Of a stretch of DNA of 31,494 bases, positions 6,536 to 13,603 are shown one piece after another. The position numbers and the translations under genes are program-made. Within the stretch, counting starts at the first letter, position 1, and each line of letters begins with the position of its first letter. The notes under the pieces are model-generated. The model had not been told where the DNA came from. It made no database searches and saw only the letters and a list, made by a program, of their open reading frames with translations. Source of the stretch: JASJBU01 sp039714735 (GTDB lineage Bacteria; Pseudomonadota; Gammaproteobacteria; Chromatiales; Chromatiaceae); contig JBDLIT010000033.1 in the NCBI GenBank assembly GCA_039714735.1, forward strand, positions 1 through 31,494, read 5' to 3'.

Positions 6536-8314
6536 ATGACGATTTCCAGGCGTGAATTTCTTCGGTTAATGGGATTAGCCGGTGCAGCAGGCATGATGCC
6601 CTCTTCGGTCTTTGCTGCAGCCCGCCAACCCAGTGATCTCTATGAGATTCCCAAGTTTGGCAATGTTTCTCTGCTGCATTTCACCGATACTCATGCCCAG
6701 CTGAAGCCTATCCATTTTCGTGAACCCAACGTCAATTTGGGTTTGGGATATGCCTTAAACAAGGCCCCGCATCTGGTGGGTACAAATCTACTGAAGCATT
6801 TCGGCATCACCCCCGGCAGCATTGAGGCCCATGCCTTCAGCTATCTGGATTTCGATAAGGCTGCGGGCAAATATGGCAAGGTTGGCGGGTTTGCCCATCT
6901 GCAGACCCTGGTCAAGCGCTTGCGTGATGAGCGTGGCCCTGGCAACAGCCTGCTGCTGGACGGTGGAGACACCTGGCAGGGTTCAGGTACTGCTTATTGG
7001 ACCCGTGGTAAGGATATGGTTGGCGCCTGTAACCAGCTTGGCGTGGATGTCATGACGGGACATTGGGAGTTCACCTACCTGGATGAAGAAGTGCTCTCCA
7101 ATATCGCCGATTTCAAAGGCGACTTCGTGGCCCAGAACGTGAGCGTCAAGGATGATGCCCTGTTCGACTATCGTTTTGCCGACTTCGAGGGTTTTGACGA
7201 AGACGAGGGTGCGGCGTTCAAGCCATACGTGATAAAGAATGTGGGTGGCGCCCGCATTGCCGTGATAGGTCAGGCCTTCCCCTATACTCCGATCGCCAAT
7301 CCCCAGCGTTTCATGCCTGACTGGACTTTCGGTATCCAGGACGACCACATGCAGGCCACGGTGGATGCGGTGCGGGAAAATGAAAAGCCCGATGTGGTAG
7401 TGGTGATCTCCCACAATGGCATGGACGTGGACCTGAAGATGGCCTCCCGGGTCAGCGGTATCGATGTGATCTTCGGTGGCCATACCCACGATGGTGTGCC
7501 GGCGCCTACGGTGGTCAAAAATGCTGGTGGCAAGACTCTGGTGACCAATGCGGGCTCCAACGGTAAATTTCTCGGCGTGATGGATCTGGATGTGAAGGGC
7601 GGCAAGGTGCGGGATTTCCGTTATCGTTTGGTGCCTATCTTCTCCAACCTCCTGCCGGCCGACAAAGAGATGCAGGCCTACATCGATAAGGTGCGCGCAC
7701 CCTATAAAGGTAAACTGGAAGAGGAGCTGGCGGTGGCGGAAGAGACCCTTTTTCGCCGCGGCAATTTTAACGGCACCTTCGATCAGGTGATCTGTGATGC
7801 CCTGAACAAGGTCAACGATGCACAGATCTCCCTCTCTCCCGGATTTCGCTGGGGCACCACCGTGCTGCCGGGACAGAAAATCACCATGGACAATGTCATG
7901 GATCAGACCTGCATCACCTATCCCGAGACCTATCGCCGGGAGATGAGTGGAGGGGATATCAAAGCGATCCTGGAGGATGTGAGCGATAACCTGTTCAACA
8001 ATGATCCCTATTACCAGCAGGGGGGTGACATGGTGCGGGTCGGTGGACTCGATTATGTCTGCGAACCTGGCCAGGCGTTCGGTAAGCGGATTTCCAATAT
8101 GACGTTGGATGACGGTACTGCAATCGACGCCGGCAAGAAATATATGGTCGCAGGTTGGGCCACAGTAGGCTCCAAGTCTCCGGGACGTCCGATATGGGAT
8201 GTGGTGGCTGATTACCTGCGCGACCAGAAAACGGTGAAGATCAAGAAGCTCAATACCCCCAAACTTGTCGGTGTGAAGGGTAACCCTGGTCTTGCCGACT
8301 ATCGCTCGGCCTGA
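6536..8314 (+). CDS. soxB: SoxB, thiosulfohydrolase of the Sox thiosulfate-oxidation system
   Basis: SoxB hydrolyses the terminal sulfonate from the SoxYZ-bound sulfur chain, releasing sulfate, in the periplasm; it uses a dinuclear manganese centre. The 592-residue protein has a Tat signal (SRREFLRLMG at 4-13), which fits export of a folded metalloenzyme. Metallophosphoesterase motifs are intact: D51 and H53 (FTDTHAQ), DGGDTWQGS (142-150), GHWEFTY (175-181, the SoxB form of the nucleotidase GNHE motif), SHNGMD (292-297) and GGHTHDG (314-320). The 5'-nucleotidase C-terminal domain follows to the end. A strong site, GGAGG at 6523-6527, supports the start. No soxXA or soxYZ is in the window, so soxB stands alone next to a two-component system, an arrangement known from sulfur-storing gammaproteobacteria. 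Confidence 0.97.
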   Translation: MTISRREFLRLMGLAGAAGMMPSSVFAAARQPSDLYEIPKFGNVSLLHFTDTHAQLKPIHFREPNVNLGLGYALNKAPHLVGTNLLKHFGITPGSIEAHAFSYLDFDKAAGKYGKVGGFAHLQTLVKRLRDERGPGNSLLLDGGDTWQGSGTAYWTRGKDMVGACNQLGVDVMTGHWEFTYLDEEVLSNIADFKGDFVAQNVSVKDDALFDYRFADFEGFDEDEGAAFKPYVIKNVGGARIAVIGQAFPYTPIANPQRFMPDWTFGIQDDHMQATVDAVRENEKPDVVVVISHNGMDVDLKMASRVSGIDVIFGGHTHDGVPAPTVVKNAGGKTLVTNAGSNGKFLGVMDLDVKGGKVRDFRYRLVPIFSNLLPADKEMQAYIDKVRAPYKGKLEEELAVAEETLFRRGNFNGTFDQVICDALNKVNDAQISLSPGFRWGTTVLPGQKITMDNVMDQTCITYPETYRREMSGGDIKAILEDVSDNLFNNDPYYQQGGDMVRVGGLDYVCEPGQAFGKRISNMTLDDGTAIDAGKKYMVAGWATVGSKSPGRPIWDVVADYLRDQKTVKIKKLNTPKLVGVKGNPGLADYRSA

Positions 8315-8346
8315 TTCTACTGAGTCGTCTGTGGCAATATTCCACC

Positions 8347-8646
8347 TCAGTCCTGCTGCTCCGGATTAAAGCCGGGAGGGAGTTTTCCGGATAACAGATA
8401 GGCAAAGGCGATGACCTCCGCAACGGCGCGATACAGGGCTTCCGGTATTTCGTCACCCAGGGGGACTTGGGATAGGAGTGCAGCCAGCTCAGGGTCCTCA
8501 TGCAGAGGGACGTCATGTTTATCGGCGAGCTCAAGAATGCGCGTTGCCAGTTCGCTCCTCCCTTTGGCGGTGATTCTGGGGGCGTTTTCACCATCATACT
8601 GCAAGGCGATGGCAAGGTCGGGCCTGTTGGTGTTGGGGTCGCTCAT
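8347..8646 (-). CDS. FlhB C-terminal-like protein (FlhX type), flagellar export switch homologue
   Basis: A 99-residue protein that matches only the cytoplasmic C-terminal domain of FlhB/YscU export-switch proteins (RPDLAIALQYDG, AKGRSELATRILELADKHDVPLHEDPELAALL, ALYRAVAEVIAFAYLLSG). The membrane domain and the NPTH autocleavage site of full FlhB are absent. Such stand-alone pieces (called FlhX in some bacteria) occur beside a full flhB elsewhere and can partly take over its C-terminal role. Its start overlaps the stop of the fliK-like gene by four bases (ATGA, 8643-8646), so the two are translationally coupled. Fliessential coupling to hook-length control fits, as FliK acts on the FlhB C-terminal domain. 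Confidence 0.85.
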   Translation of the reverse strand: MSDPNTNRPDLAIALQYDGENAPRITAKGRSELATRILELADKHDVPLHEDPELAALLSQVPLGDEIPEALYRAVAEVIAFAYLLSGKLPPGFNPEQQD

Positions 8647-9755
8647 GCCTTTTCACTCAACAGGGAGAGGTCACTTGGCATGGCATCCAACGCCTCTATC
8701 CTGCCCTGATAGGTCTCCAGTTTTTTTACTTCCAGACCGGCCGTCTCGTAGGCCTTATGCAGAACCGCCAGATGAGCTTTCACCAGATTCGTGGTGTTTT
8801 CCCACTCAGCCCAGATCACCGTAGATATTGCAGCCGCCTGGAGTGTTAGTTGAATACGCATCGGGCCCAGCAGCTGAAGGTTCATCTGCAGCGTCAGACT
8901 CCAGATGTTTGCCTCGGCATCCGATGCCTGGCTCTGGTCTCTTTTGATCAGAACCTGAAAAGGATCGATAGAATCTCCATGCAGAATTGGCAGTTCAAAC
9001 TGCCAAATCTGTCGGCCGGGCTCATCCTGTGGCAATGAGGCGAGTTGATTTGTCTGGATACGGGCAAGGGTGGCGTCGAGCTGTTTGAGAAGGGCGTTGA
9101 GTAATTTTATGGCTGGACCCTTTGGGTCGGCCGGTTCGGCGGATTGAGCGCCTGACTGCTTGACCTCAGGCTGCTGAGTGATGGCTGTCTGTAACAGGCG
9201 GATGAGCCTCAACAGGTTGAGTTTCAAGTCACCACTGCTGGTCGAATCGCTCATCAGGCGTGCTTCCGTGAACAGGCCGCTGTTGAGCAAAGCCTCCTTG
9301 ATTTGCACCCTGAAATCGGGATTCTCAGTCGAGGGTAATCGAGCGAGCAGGGACTGGAATGCCTGTTTGACCTCTGTTGGGAGGACTGTTTTCGCAGCAC
9401 TGTCAGTTAAATGAACCAGCTTATCCAGCAGTTGTGGTATCGGCTGCTGGCGGGGCAGAATGCTCTTCAGCGCCTTGGCCTGTTGCTGTTGCAGGGTAGG
9501 GTGGGTCAGCAGCCTCAGTTCCGGAAAATCGCCGGTCTTATCGACCTGCAGGGTCAGAGGCTGTCCGGGTCTTACTGATACCTGAGTCTGTGCAATGAGT
9601 CGGGTAACGCCAATCTGCAACCGAACGCTGCCGTGCTGATTCTCGCTCAGAGCGGTGCCGCGCAGAATCTGTCCCGGCTTGAGGCTCTGTAGCAACTGCT
9701 CCTTTGGCATGGATGCAGGCAGGGGGATAAATAAATTCGCGCCGGGAATTCGCAT
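8643..9755 (-). CDS. fliK: FliK-like flagellar hook-length control protein
   Basis: A 370-residue protein with a Gln/Leu-rich, low-complexity N-terminal half and a conserved C-terminal Flg_hook domain (about 250-345: WQFELPI, IWSLTLQMNLQLLGPMRIQL, ISTVIWAEWENT, HLAVLHKAYETAGL). FliK measures hook length and switches the export apparatus from hook to filament substrates by contact with FlhB. The downstream overlapping gene encodes an FlhB-C-like protein, which strengthens the assignment. No other flagellar gene lies nearby, so this may be a second, divergent FliK rather than the main one. The start at 9755 has only a weak ribosome site. Confidence 0.8.
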   Translation of the reverse strand: MRIPGANLFIPLPASMPKEQLLQSLKPGQILRGTALSENQHGSVRLQIGVTRLIAQTQVSVRPGQPLTLQVDKTGDFPELRLLTHPTLQQQQAKALKSILPRQQPIPQLLDKLVHLTDSAAKTVLPTEVKQAFQSLLARLPSTENPDFRVQIKEALLNSGLFTEARLMSDSTSSGDLKLNLLRLIRLLQTAITQQPEVKQSGAQSAEPADPKGPAIKLLNALLKQLDATLARIQTNQLASLPQDEPGRQIWQFELPILHGDSIDPFQVLIKRDQSQASDAEANIWSLTLQMNLQLLGPMRIQLTLQAAAISTVIWAEWENTTNLVKAHLAVLHKAYETAGLEVKKLETYQGRIEALDAMPSDLSLLSEKA

Positions 9756-9855
9756 GAATAGGCATCTCTATCAGTTTCACTGAAGTATAAATCAACCAGA
9801 TGGTTGTTCAATTCCTGAGGGCTTGTGCCGCTAGACAATGTATGGAAATCGTGCA

Positions 9856-10647
9856 ATGACCAAGATGTCCGATCAAGCCGCAGAAAGCAATAATATCTGG
9901 TTCCTTAGAGTCGAGGGTGCTCAACTTGGGCCATACCCCAGTGCAAGGGTAAGAAACCTACTGGCGAATGGTGAGCTGAGCCTGCATGCCGAAATCAGCA
10001 GGGACCGGAAAAGTTGGAAGAAAATACAATCGGTACCGGAAGTCGTGCCGCTGAAACTGCGCGCCCAGCTGGGTGATCGTTCAGCCCAGACCCTGGTTCA
10101 TGCCAGACGCGTGGCGGAGCAGCAGTCGCGGACGGTGAAAAGTGAAAAATTTCCTGTTGCTGCATTGCTGGTCGTCTCGTTGCTCATCAGCGGGATTCTG
10201 GCAGTTTCGATCTGGAGAGGTCTGCCGCAAGAGCGTGATGTGCCGGATTGCAGCGCACAGGCCGCACCCCAAGTAAATTGGAGCAATTGTGTTCTGATCG
10301 GTATCGATGTCGGCGCTGCCAGCCTGGCGGGCGCGAATCTCAACAGCGCGAATCTGCGCCAGGCAAAATTGACCGCCACGAACCTGATGGCTGCAAATCT
10401 TCGCTACAGCGATCTGAGCGGGGCCGACATGAGCTATGCGCAGCTCAAGCAGGCTGTCCTGTTGGGGGCAAACCTGCAGGGCGCAGATCTGGCGGAAGCC
10501 GATCTGACGGAGGCCGACCTGCGATTTGCCGATCTGACAGGTAGCAGATTGGAGGGGGCAAGATTGAATGGCGCCAGGCTTAGTGAGGCGATCTGGATCG
10601 ATGGAAAGCCTTGTGCCGGCGGTTCAGTAGGGAAGTGTCTGCGCTGA
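9856..10647 (+). CDS. GYF_2-domain, single-pass membrane protein with pentapeptide repeats
   Basis: A 263-residue protein with three parts. Residues about 14-62 (IWFLRVEGAQLGPYPSARVRNLL, then ISRDRKSWKKI) match the bacterial GYF_2 fold, a putative peptide-binding module. About 98-119 is one membrane span (FPVAALLVVSLLISGILAV). About 150-245 holds many A(D/N)LxxA pentapeptide repeats (GANLNSANLRQAKLTATNL and onward), expected to form a quadrilateral beta helix. The tail carries cysteines PCAGGSVGKC, and C and C flank the repeat region (NCVLIG), so the repeat domain is probably periplasmic with a disulfide. ATG 9856 has TGGAAA eight bases upstream and was preferred to ATG 9838, which lacks a site. 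Function unknown; a scaffold role is inference. Confidence 0.8.
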   Translation: MTKMSDQAAESNNIWFLRVEGAQLGPYPSARVRNLLANGELSLHAEISRDRKSWKKIQSVPEVVPLKLRAQLGDRSAQTLVHARRVAEQQSRTVKSEKFPVAALLVVSLLISGILAVSIWRGLPQERDVPDCSAQAAPQVNWSNCVLIGIDVGAASLAGANLNSANLRQAKLTATNLMAANLRYSDLSGADMSYAQLKQAVLLGANLQGADLAEADLTEADLRFADLTGSRLEGARLNGARLSEAIWIDGKPCAGGSVGKCLR

Positions 10648-10651
10648 CCGT

Positions 10652-11230
10652 TCAATCCGGAAACGATTCAGTTTCATATCGGTAGACCTTCAGGGTCTCT
10701 GACCAATGATTTTCAGGGAGTCCCGCCTTATTCTTCAGGTGGCGCAGAAAATCTTCTATCTTTGGCAGTGATTCCCAGACAGATGGTAGAAACGTACCCT
10801 TCGAGAAGCCATCCGCCAGAATCAGACCGTCTATTCCAGGCCGGATCTGCTGCAACAGATCGGCTTCAGAGTCGAAGTTCATGGGTTCTGGTGGGGTCAG
10901 CACTGAGATGTGTATCTCCAGACCGGCAACTTCAGCCTGAGAGAGGGGGGAAAAGCGGGGGTCCCGGAACGCGGCAGAAAAGGCATTTTCCGCAACATCC
11001 TCCACTAATGGCAGGCTGGCTTCCAGGTGACCAATGCAACCCCTTAGCAAACCGGAGCGATTGAGGGTGACAAAACTGGCTCGCTCAGTCTGCAGTTCAG
11101 GGATGAAATCAGTGCCGGCAACCTTCAAGGGCTCGCCCTGATCGAGTCCACACTGAATAGAATCCCGGGCGATTTTCAACAATGTTCTGCGCGCAATGTC
11201 AGAGAGCCTCTCAGAAGGTTCAGCATGCAT
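10652..11230 (-). CDS. amrA: AmmeMemoRadiSam system protein A (AMMECR1 family)
   Basis: A 192-residue protein of the AMMECR1 family with the hallmark LRGCIGHL at 62-69 and the conserved AFRDPRFSPL region near 88-97, of full family length. In many prokaryotes AmrA occurs with AmrB (Memo) and the radical SAM protein AmrS; the biochemical role of the set is not settled. Here amrS is 17 kb away at 28391, and no amrB is seen. It converges on the pentapeptide gene with only four bases between the stops, and diverges from rdgC across a 130-bp gap in which I see no convincing promoter. Confidence 0.92.
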   Translation of the reverse strand: MHAEPSERLSDIARRTLLKIARDSIQCGLDQGEPLKVAGTDFIPELQTERASFVTLNRSGLLRGCIGHLEASLPLVEDVAENAFSAAFRDPRFSPLSQAEVAGLEIHISVLTPPEPMNFDSEADLLQQIRPGIDGLILADGFSKGTFLPSVWESLPKIEDFLRHLKNKAGLPENHWSETLKVYRYETESFPD

Positions 11231-11360
11231 AAAAGATATCCCTTGGATTTATCCGAATGTCTGTTAACCATGAAACGATCGTTCAGAAATATCAAGTCTG
11301 GATTCGTTGCAGGGTATTCGCCATAATCCCGCCTCCTTGCTCATACCTCCGGTGCCAATC

Positions 11361-12281
11361 ATGTGGTTTAAGAATCTCCGTCTCTACCGTCTCCTAAAGC
11401 CGTTCAATCTGTCAGAGGATGAGTTGCATGATCAGTTACTGGCAAAGTCATTTCGTCCTTGTGGCAGCCACGAGCCCTCTTCCCTGGGCTGGGTGTCACC
11501 CTTGGGCAGGAGTTCTGAAAAACTCGCTCATGAAGTGAGTGGCTGTGTGATGATTTGTGCCCGGCAGGAGGACAAACTGCTGCCGGCTTCGGTGATAAAA
11601 GAGACCCTGGAAGAGCAGGTGGATGTCATCGAGTCTGAAGAAGGGAGGAAGATTGCTCGCAACGAACGATCCGAATTGCGCGATGAGATCATCCACCAGC
11701 TCATGCCGAAGGCGTTTGTGCGCTCCTCCAGAATCCTTGCGATGATAGACAGGAAAAACGGCTGGATACTGGTGGATGTATCCAGCAGTGCAAAAGCAGA
11801 AACGATTATCTCTTTGTTGCGGGAAACATTGGGAAGTCTGCCGGCACGGCCATTTGAGGCAAAGATATCGCCAGCCTCAATCCTGACCGAATGGCTGCAT
11901 CAGCCCGCTCAACATAAGGACTTTGTGGTTAAGGACAGCTGCGAATTACGCGACACGGATGAAGAGGGCGGGACTATTCGCTGTACAGGACAGGATCTGA
12001 CTGCAGATGAGATCCAGGCCCACCTCAAAGCCGGCAAACAGGTGGTGAAGCTTGCCCTGGAGTGGGATGAACGGATCTCTGTGGTGGTCGAATCTGACCT
12101 GGCCCTCAAACGCATCAAGTTTCTGGATATCATTCAAGAGGAGGCTGCTGATGTCCAGACAGAGGATGAAATTGCGCAATTTGACGTTGCATTCAGTCTG
12201 ATGGGCCTGGAGTTCCAGCGCCTGATTCCACGACTATTGGATCTGTTTGGCGGGCTGAGCAGCGACAATGAGGCAGGCTGA
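11361..12281 (+). CDS. rdgC: RdgC, recombination-associated DNA-binding protein
   Basis: A 306-residue protein close to the usual RdgC length (303 in E. coli). It begins with the family signature MWFKNLRLYRL, and SLGWVSPLG (about 46-54) is also typical. RdgC forms a ring-shaped dimer on double-stranded DNA and restrains RecA. ATG 11361 was chosen because it gives this conserved N-terminus; an ATG at 11307 would add 18 residues not found in the family. The region after the stop (12282-12432) is AT-rich with small dyads (GTTAT 12320-12324 with ATAAC 12329-12333) and no terminator until 12476. Confidence 0.95.
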   Translation: MWFKNLRLYRLLKPFNLSEDELHDQLLAKSFRPCGSHEPSSLGWVSPLGRSSEKLAHEVSGCVMICARQEDKLLPASVIKETLEEQVDVIESEEGRKIARNERSELRDEIIHQLMPKAFVRSSRILAMIDRKNGWILVDVSSSAKAETIISLLRETLGSLPARPFEAKISPASILTEWLHQPAQHKDFVVKDSCELRDTDEEGGTIRCTGQDLTADEIQAHLKAGKQVVKLALEWDERISVVVESDLALKRIKFLDIIQEEAADVQTEDEIAQFDVAFSLMGLEFQRLIPRLLDLFGGLSSDNEAG

Positions 12282-12384
12282 ACTTAGGTGGGGCCGCTTA
12301 GGATGTGGAGAGAAGTTACGTTATTTGTATAACTAACAATAAGATACAAGTTAATTTTAATAACTGTTAGCATGTCATGGTTAA

Positions 12385-12426
12385 TTGACCTGGGTCAATG
12401 ACCAACCTGTGGAGTCCCGATATTCT
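12385..12426 (+). promoter_or_regulatory. FNR/ANR-type box plus -10: class II anaerobic promoter candidate
   Basis: TTGACCTGGGTCAA (12385-12398) is a perfect dyad of the TTGA-N6-TCAA form bound by FNR/ANR/FixK-family regulators. Its centre is 12391.5. A -10-like TATTCT lies at 12421-12426, giving a start near 12433, exactly 41.5 bases from the box centre. This is the standard class II activator geometry. It drives the candidate small RNA below. I found no other TTGA-N6-TCAA site in the remaining intergenic gaps I scanned by eye. Confidence 0.6.
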
Positions 12427-12432
12427 ACTCTT

Positions 12433-12527
12433 CAACGCACACGGTTGGTCGTTTCCGTGATATGCGCTGGTCTAGAGCGAGGAATAGATACCCAATTGCC
12501 TCCAGGGTGTCATTCCTCGCTTTTTTT
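12433..12527 (+). ncRNA. Candidate FNR-regulated small RNA (about 95 nt, two hairpins)
   Basis: Predicted transcript from the FNR-type promoter to a strong intrinsic terminator. The 5' hairpin pairs CGCA CACGG (12436-12444) with CCGTG (12455-12459) and TGCG (12463-12466), with a 10-base loop and a 3-base bulge. The 3' hairpin (12476-12521) has a 10-bp perfect outer stem, a 6-bp inner stem with one G-U pair, and a loop AATTGCCTCCA exposing CCUCC, followed by seven U. No open reading frame with a ribosome site fits inside. It lies between the convergent rdgC and epimerase genes. Analogy with FnrS (E. coli) and PhrS (Pseudomonas) supports an anaerobically induced regulator; sequence homology to them is not claimed. 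Alternatively the 3' hairpin may simply terminate rdgC. Confidence 0.5.
12476..12527 (+). terminator. Intrinsic terminator with long structured stem
   Basis: AGCGAGGAAT (12476-12485) pairs perfectly with ATTCCTCGCT (12512-12521) and is followed by a run of seven T (12521-12527). An inner stem ATACCC / GGGTGT continues it. The T-run is on the plus strand, so it ends plus-strand transcripts (the candidate small RNA, possibly also rdgC). On the minus strand the hairpin follows the epimerase gene without a T-run. Confidence 0.88.
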
Positions 12528-12557
12528 ATACCAGGAATTTTGGCGACAGCGTTTGCA

Positions 12558-13565
12558 TCAGTAGCCGTAGTATTCCCTGAACCAGTTGGCAAAATTCTCC
12601 ACCCCCACTTCGAGTTGGGTGTCGGGTTTGTATCCTGTATCGGCGATCAGATCCGCGACATCCGCATAGGTGGCGACCACGTCGCCGTCCTGTAGCGGCA
12701 GCATGTTGAGTTTTGCTTTCTTGCCCAAAGTCTCTTCCAGGACTTCGATATAGCGCATCAGTTCGACAGGTTCATTGTTGCCGATGTTGTAGAGGCGATA
12801 AGGCGCGGTGCTGGTGGCGGAATCGGGTTCATCACTGCTCCAGTCCGGGTTGGGTTCGGGAATACGGTCCAGCACGCGGATCACCCCCTCCACGATATCG
12901 TCGATATAGGTGAAGTCCCGTTTGTGCTTTCCGTAGTTGAATACATCGATGGGTTCACCCTTCATGATCTTGTGGGCGAACTTGAGCATCGCCATATCGG
13001 GTCTGCTCCAGGGGCCATAGACGGTGAAGAAGCGTAGGCCGGTGGTCGGCAACCGATAGAGATGACTGTAGGTATGCGCCATCAGTTCATTGGCCTTTTT
13101 GGTGGCCGCGTAGAGGCTCACCGGATGGTCGACATTGTCATGCACGGAAAAAGGCATGGAGGTGTTGGCGCCATAAACCGAGCTGCTGGAAGCGTACACC
13201 AGATGCTGGACATTGTTGTGCCTGCAACCCTCCAGGATATTACCAAACCCAAGCAGGTTGGAGTCTATATAAGCCAGGGGATTTTCAATGGAGTAGCGGA
13301 CCCCGGCCTGGGCCGCCAGATTGATCACCCGGTGGAGCTTGTATTGGGTGAAGCAGTCAGCGATTCCTTCCCGGTCCTCCAGTTCAAGACGCAGATCGGT
13401 GAAATTCGGATGCTCTAGGGTGCGGGCGAGGCGGGCCTTTTTTAGTTCGACGTCGTAGTAGTCGTTCAGACAATCGATACTGATGACTTCGTCACCACGC
13501 TCCAGCAGTCTGATGGCCAAGGCCGAACCGATAAAACCGGCGCCGCCGGTAATTAAAACTCTCAT
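12558..13565 (-). CDS. UDP-glucuronate 4-epimerase-like extended SDR
   Basis: A 335-residue extended short-chain dehydrogenase. The NAD-binding glycine motif is TGGAGFIG (6-13), and the catalytic pair is Y152/K156 in SLYAATKKAN with upstream YASSSSVYG (124-132). CLNDYYDVELKKARL near 32-46 and the LRFFTVYGPWSRPDMA region are typical of the LspL/CapI group, which interconverts UDP-glucuronate and UDP-galacturonate. It is the last gene of a three-gene minus-strand operon, 38 bases after the tviC-like gene. It probably supplies an acidic sugar for a surface polysaccharide. Product specificity within the group is family-based, not shown by the sequence itself. Confidence 0.9.
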   Translation of the reverse strand: MRVLITGGAGFIGSALAIRLLERGDEVISIDCLNDYYDVELKKARLARTLEHPNFTDLRLELEDREGIADCFTQYKLHRVINLAAQAGVRYSIENPLAYIDSNLLGFGNILEGCRHNNVQHLVYASSSSVYGANTSMPFSVHDNVDHPVSLYAATKKANELMAHTYSHLYRLPTTGLRFFTVYGPWSRPDMAMLKFAHKIMKGEPIDVFNYGKHKRDFTYIDDIVEGVIRVLDRIPEPNPDWSSDEPDSATSTAPYRLYNIGNNEPVELMRYIEVLEETLGKKAKLNMLPLQDGDVVATYADVADLIADTGYKPDTQLEVGVENFANWFREYYGY

Positions 13566-13603
13566 TTGGGTTCCTGGTGATTGATAACTTTTTTGGAGGC
13601 GTA

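Noticed and set aside
12462..12695. 77-codon plus-strand frame starting in the candidate sRNA
   Set aside because: It would run through the strong terminator and antisense to the epimerase gene, and has no ribosome binding site.
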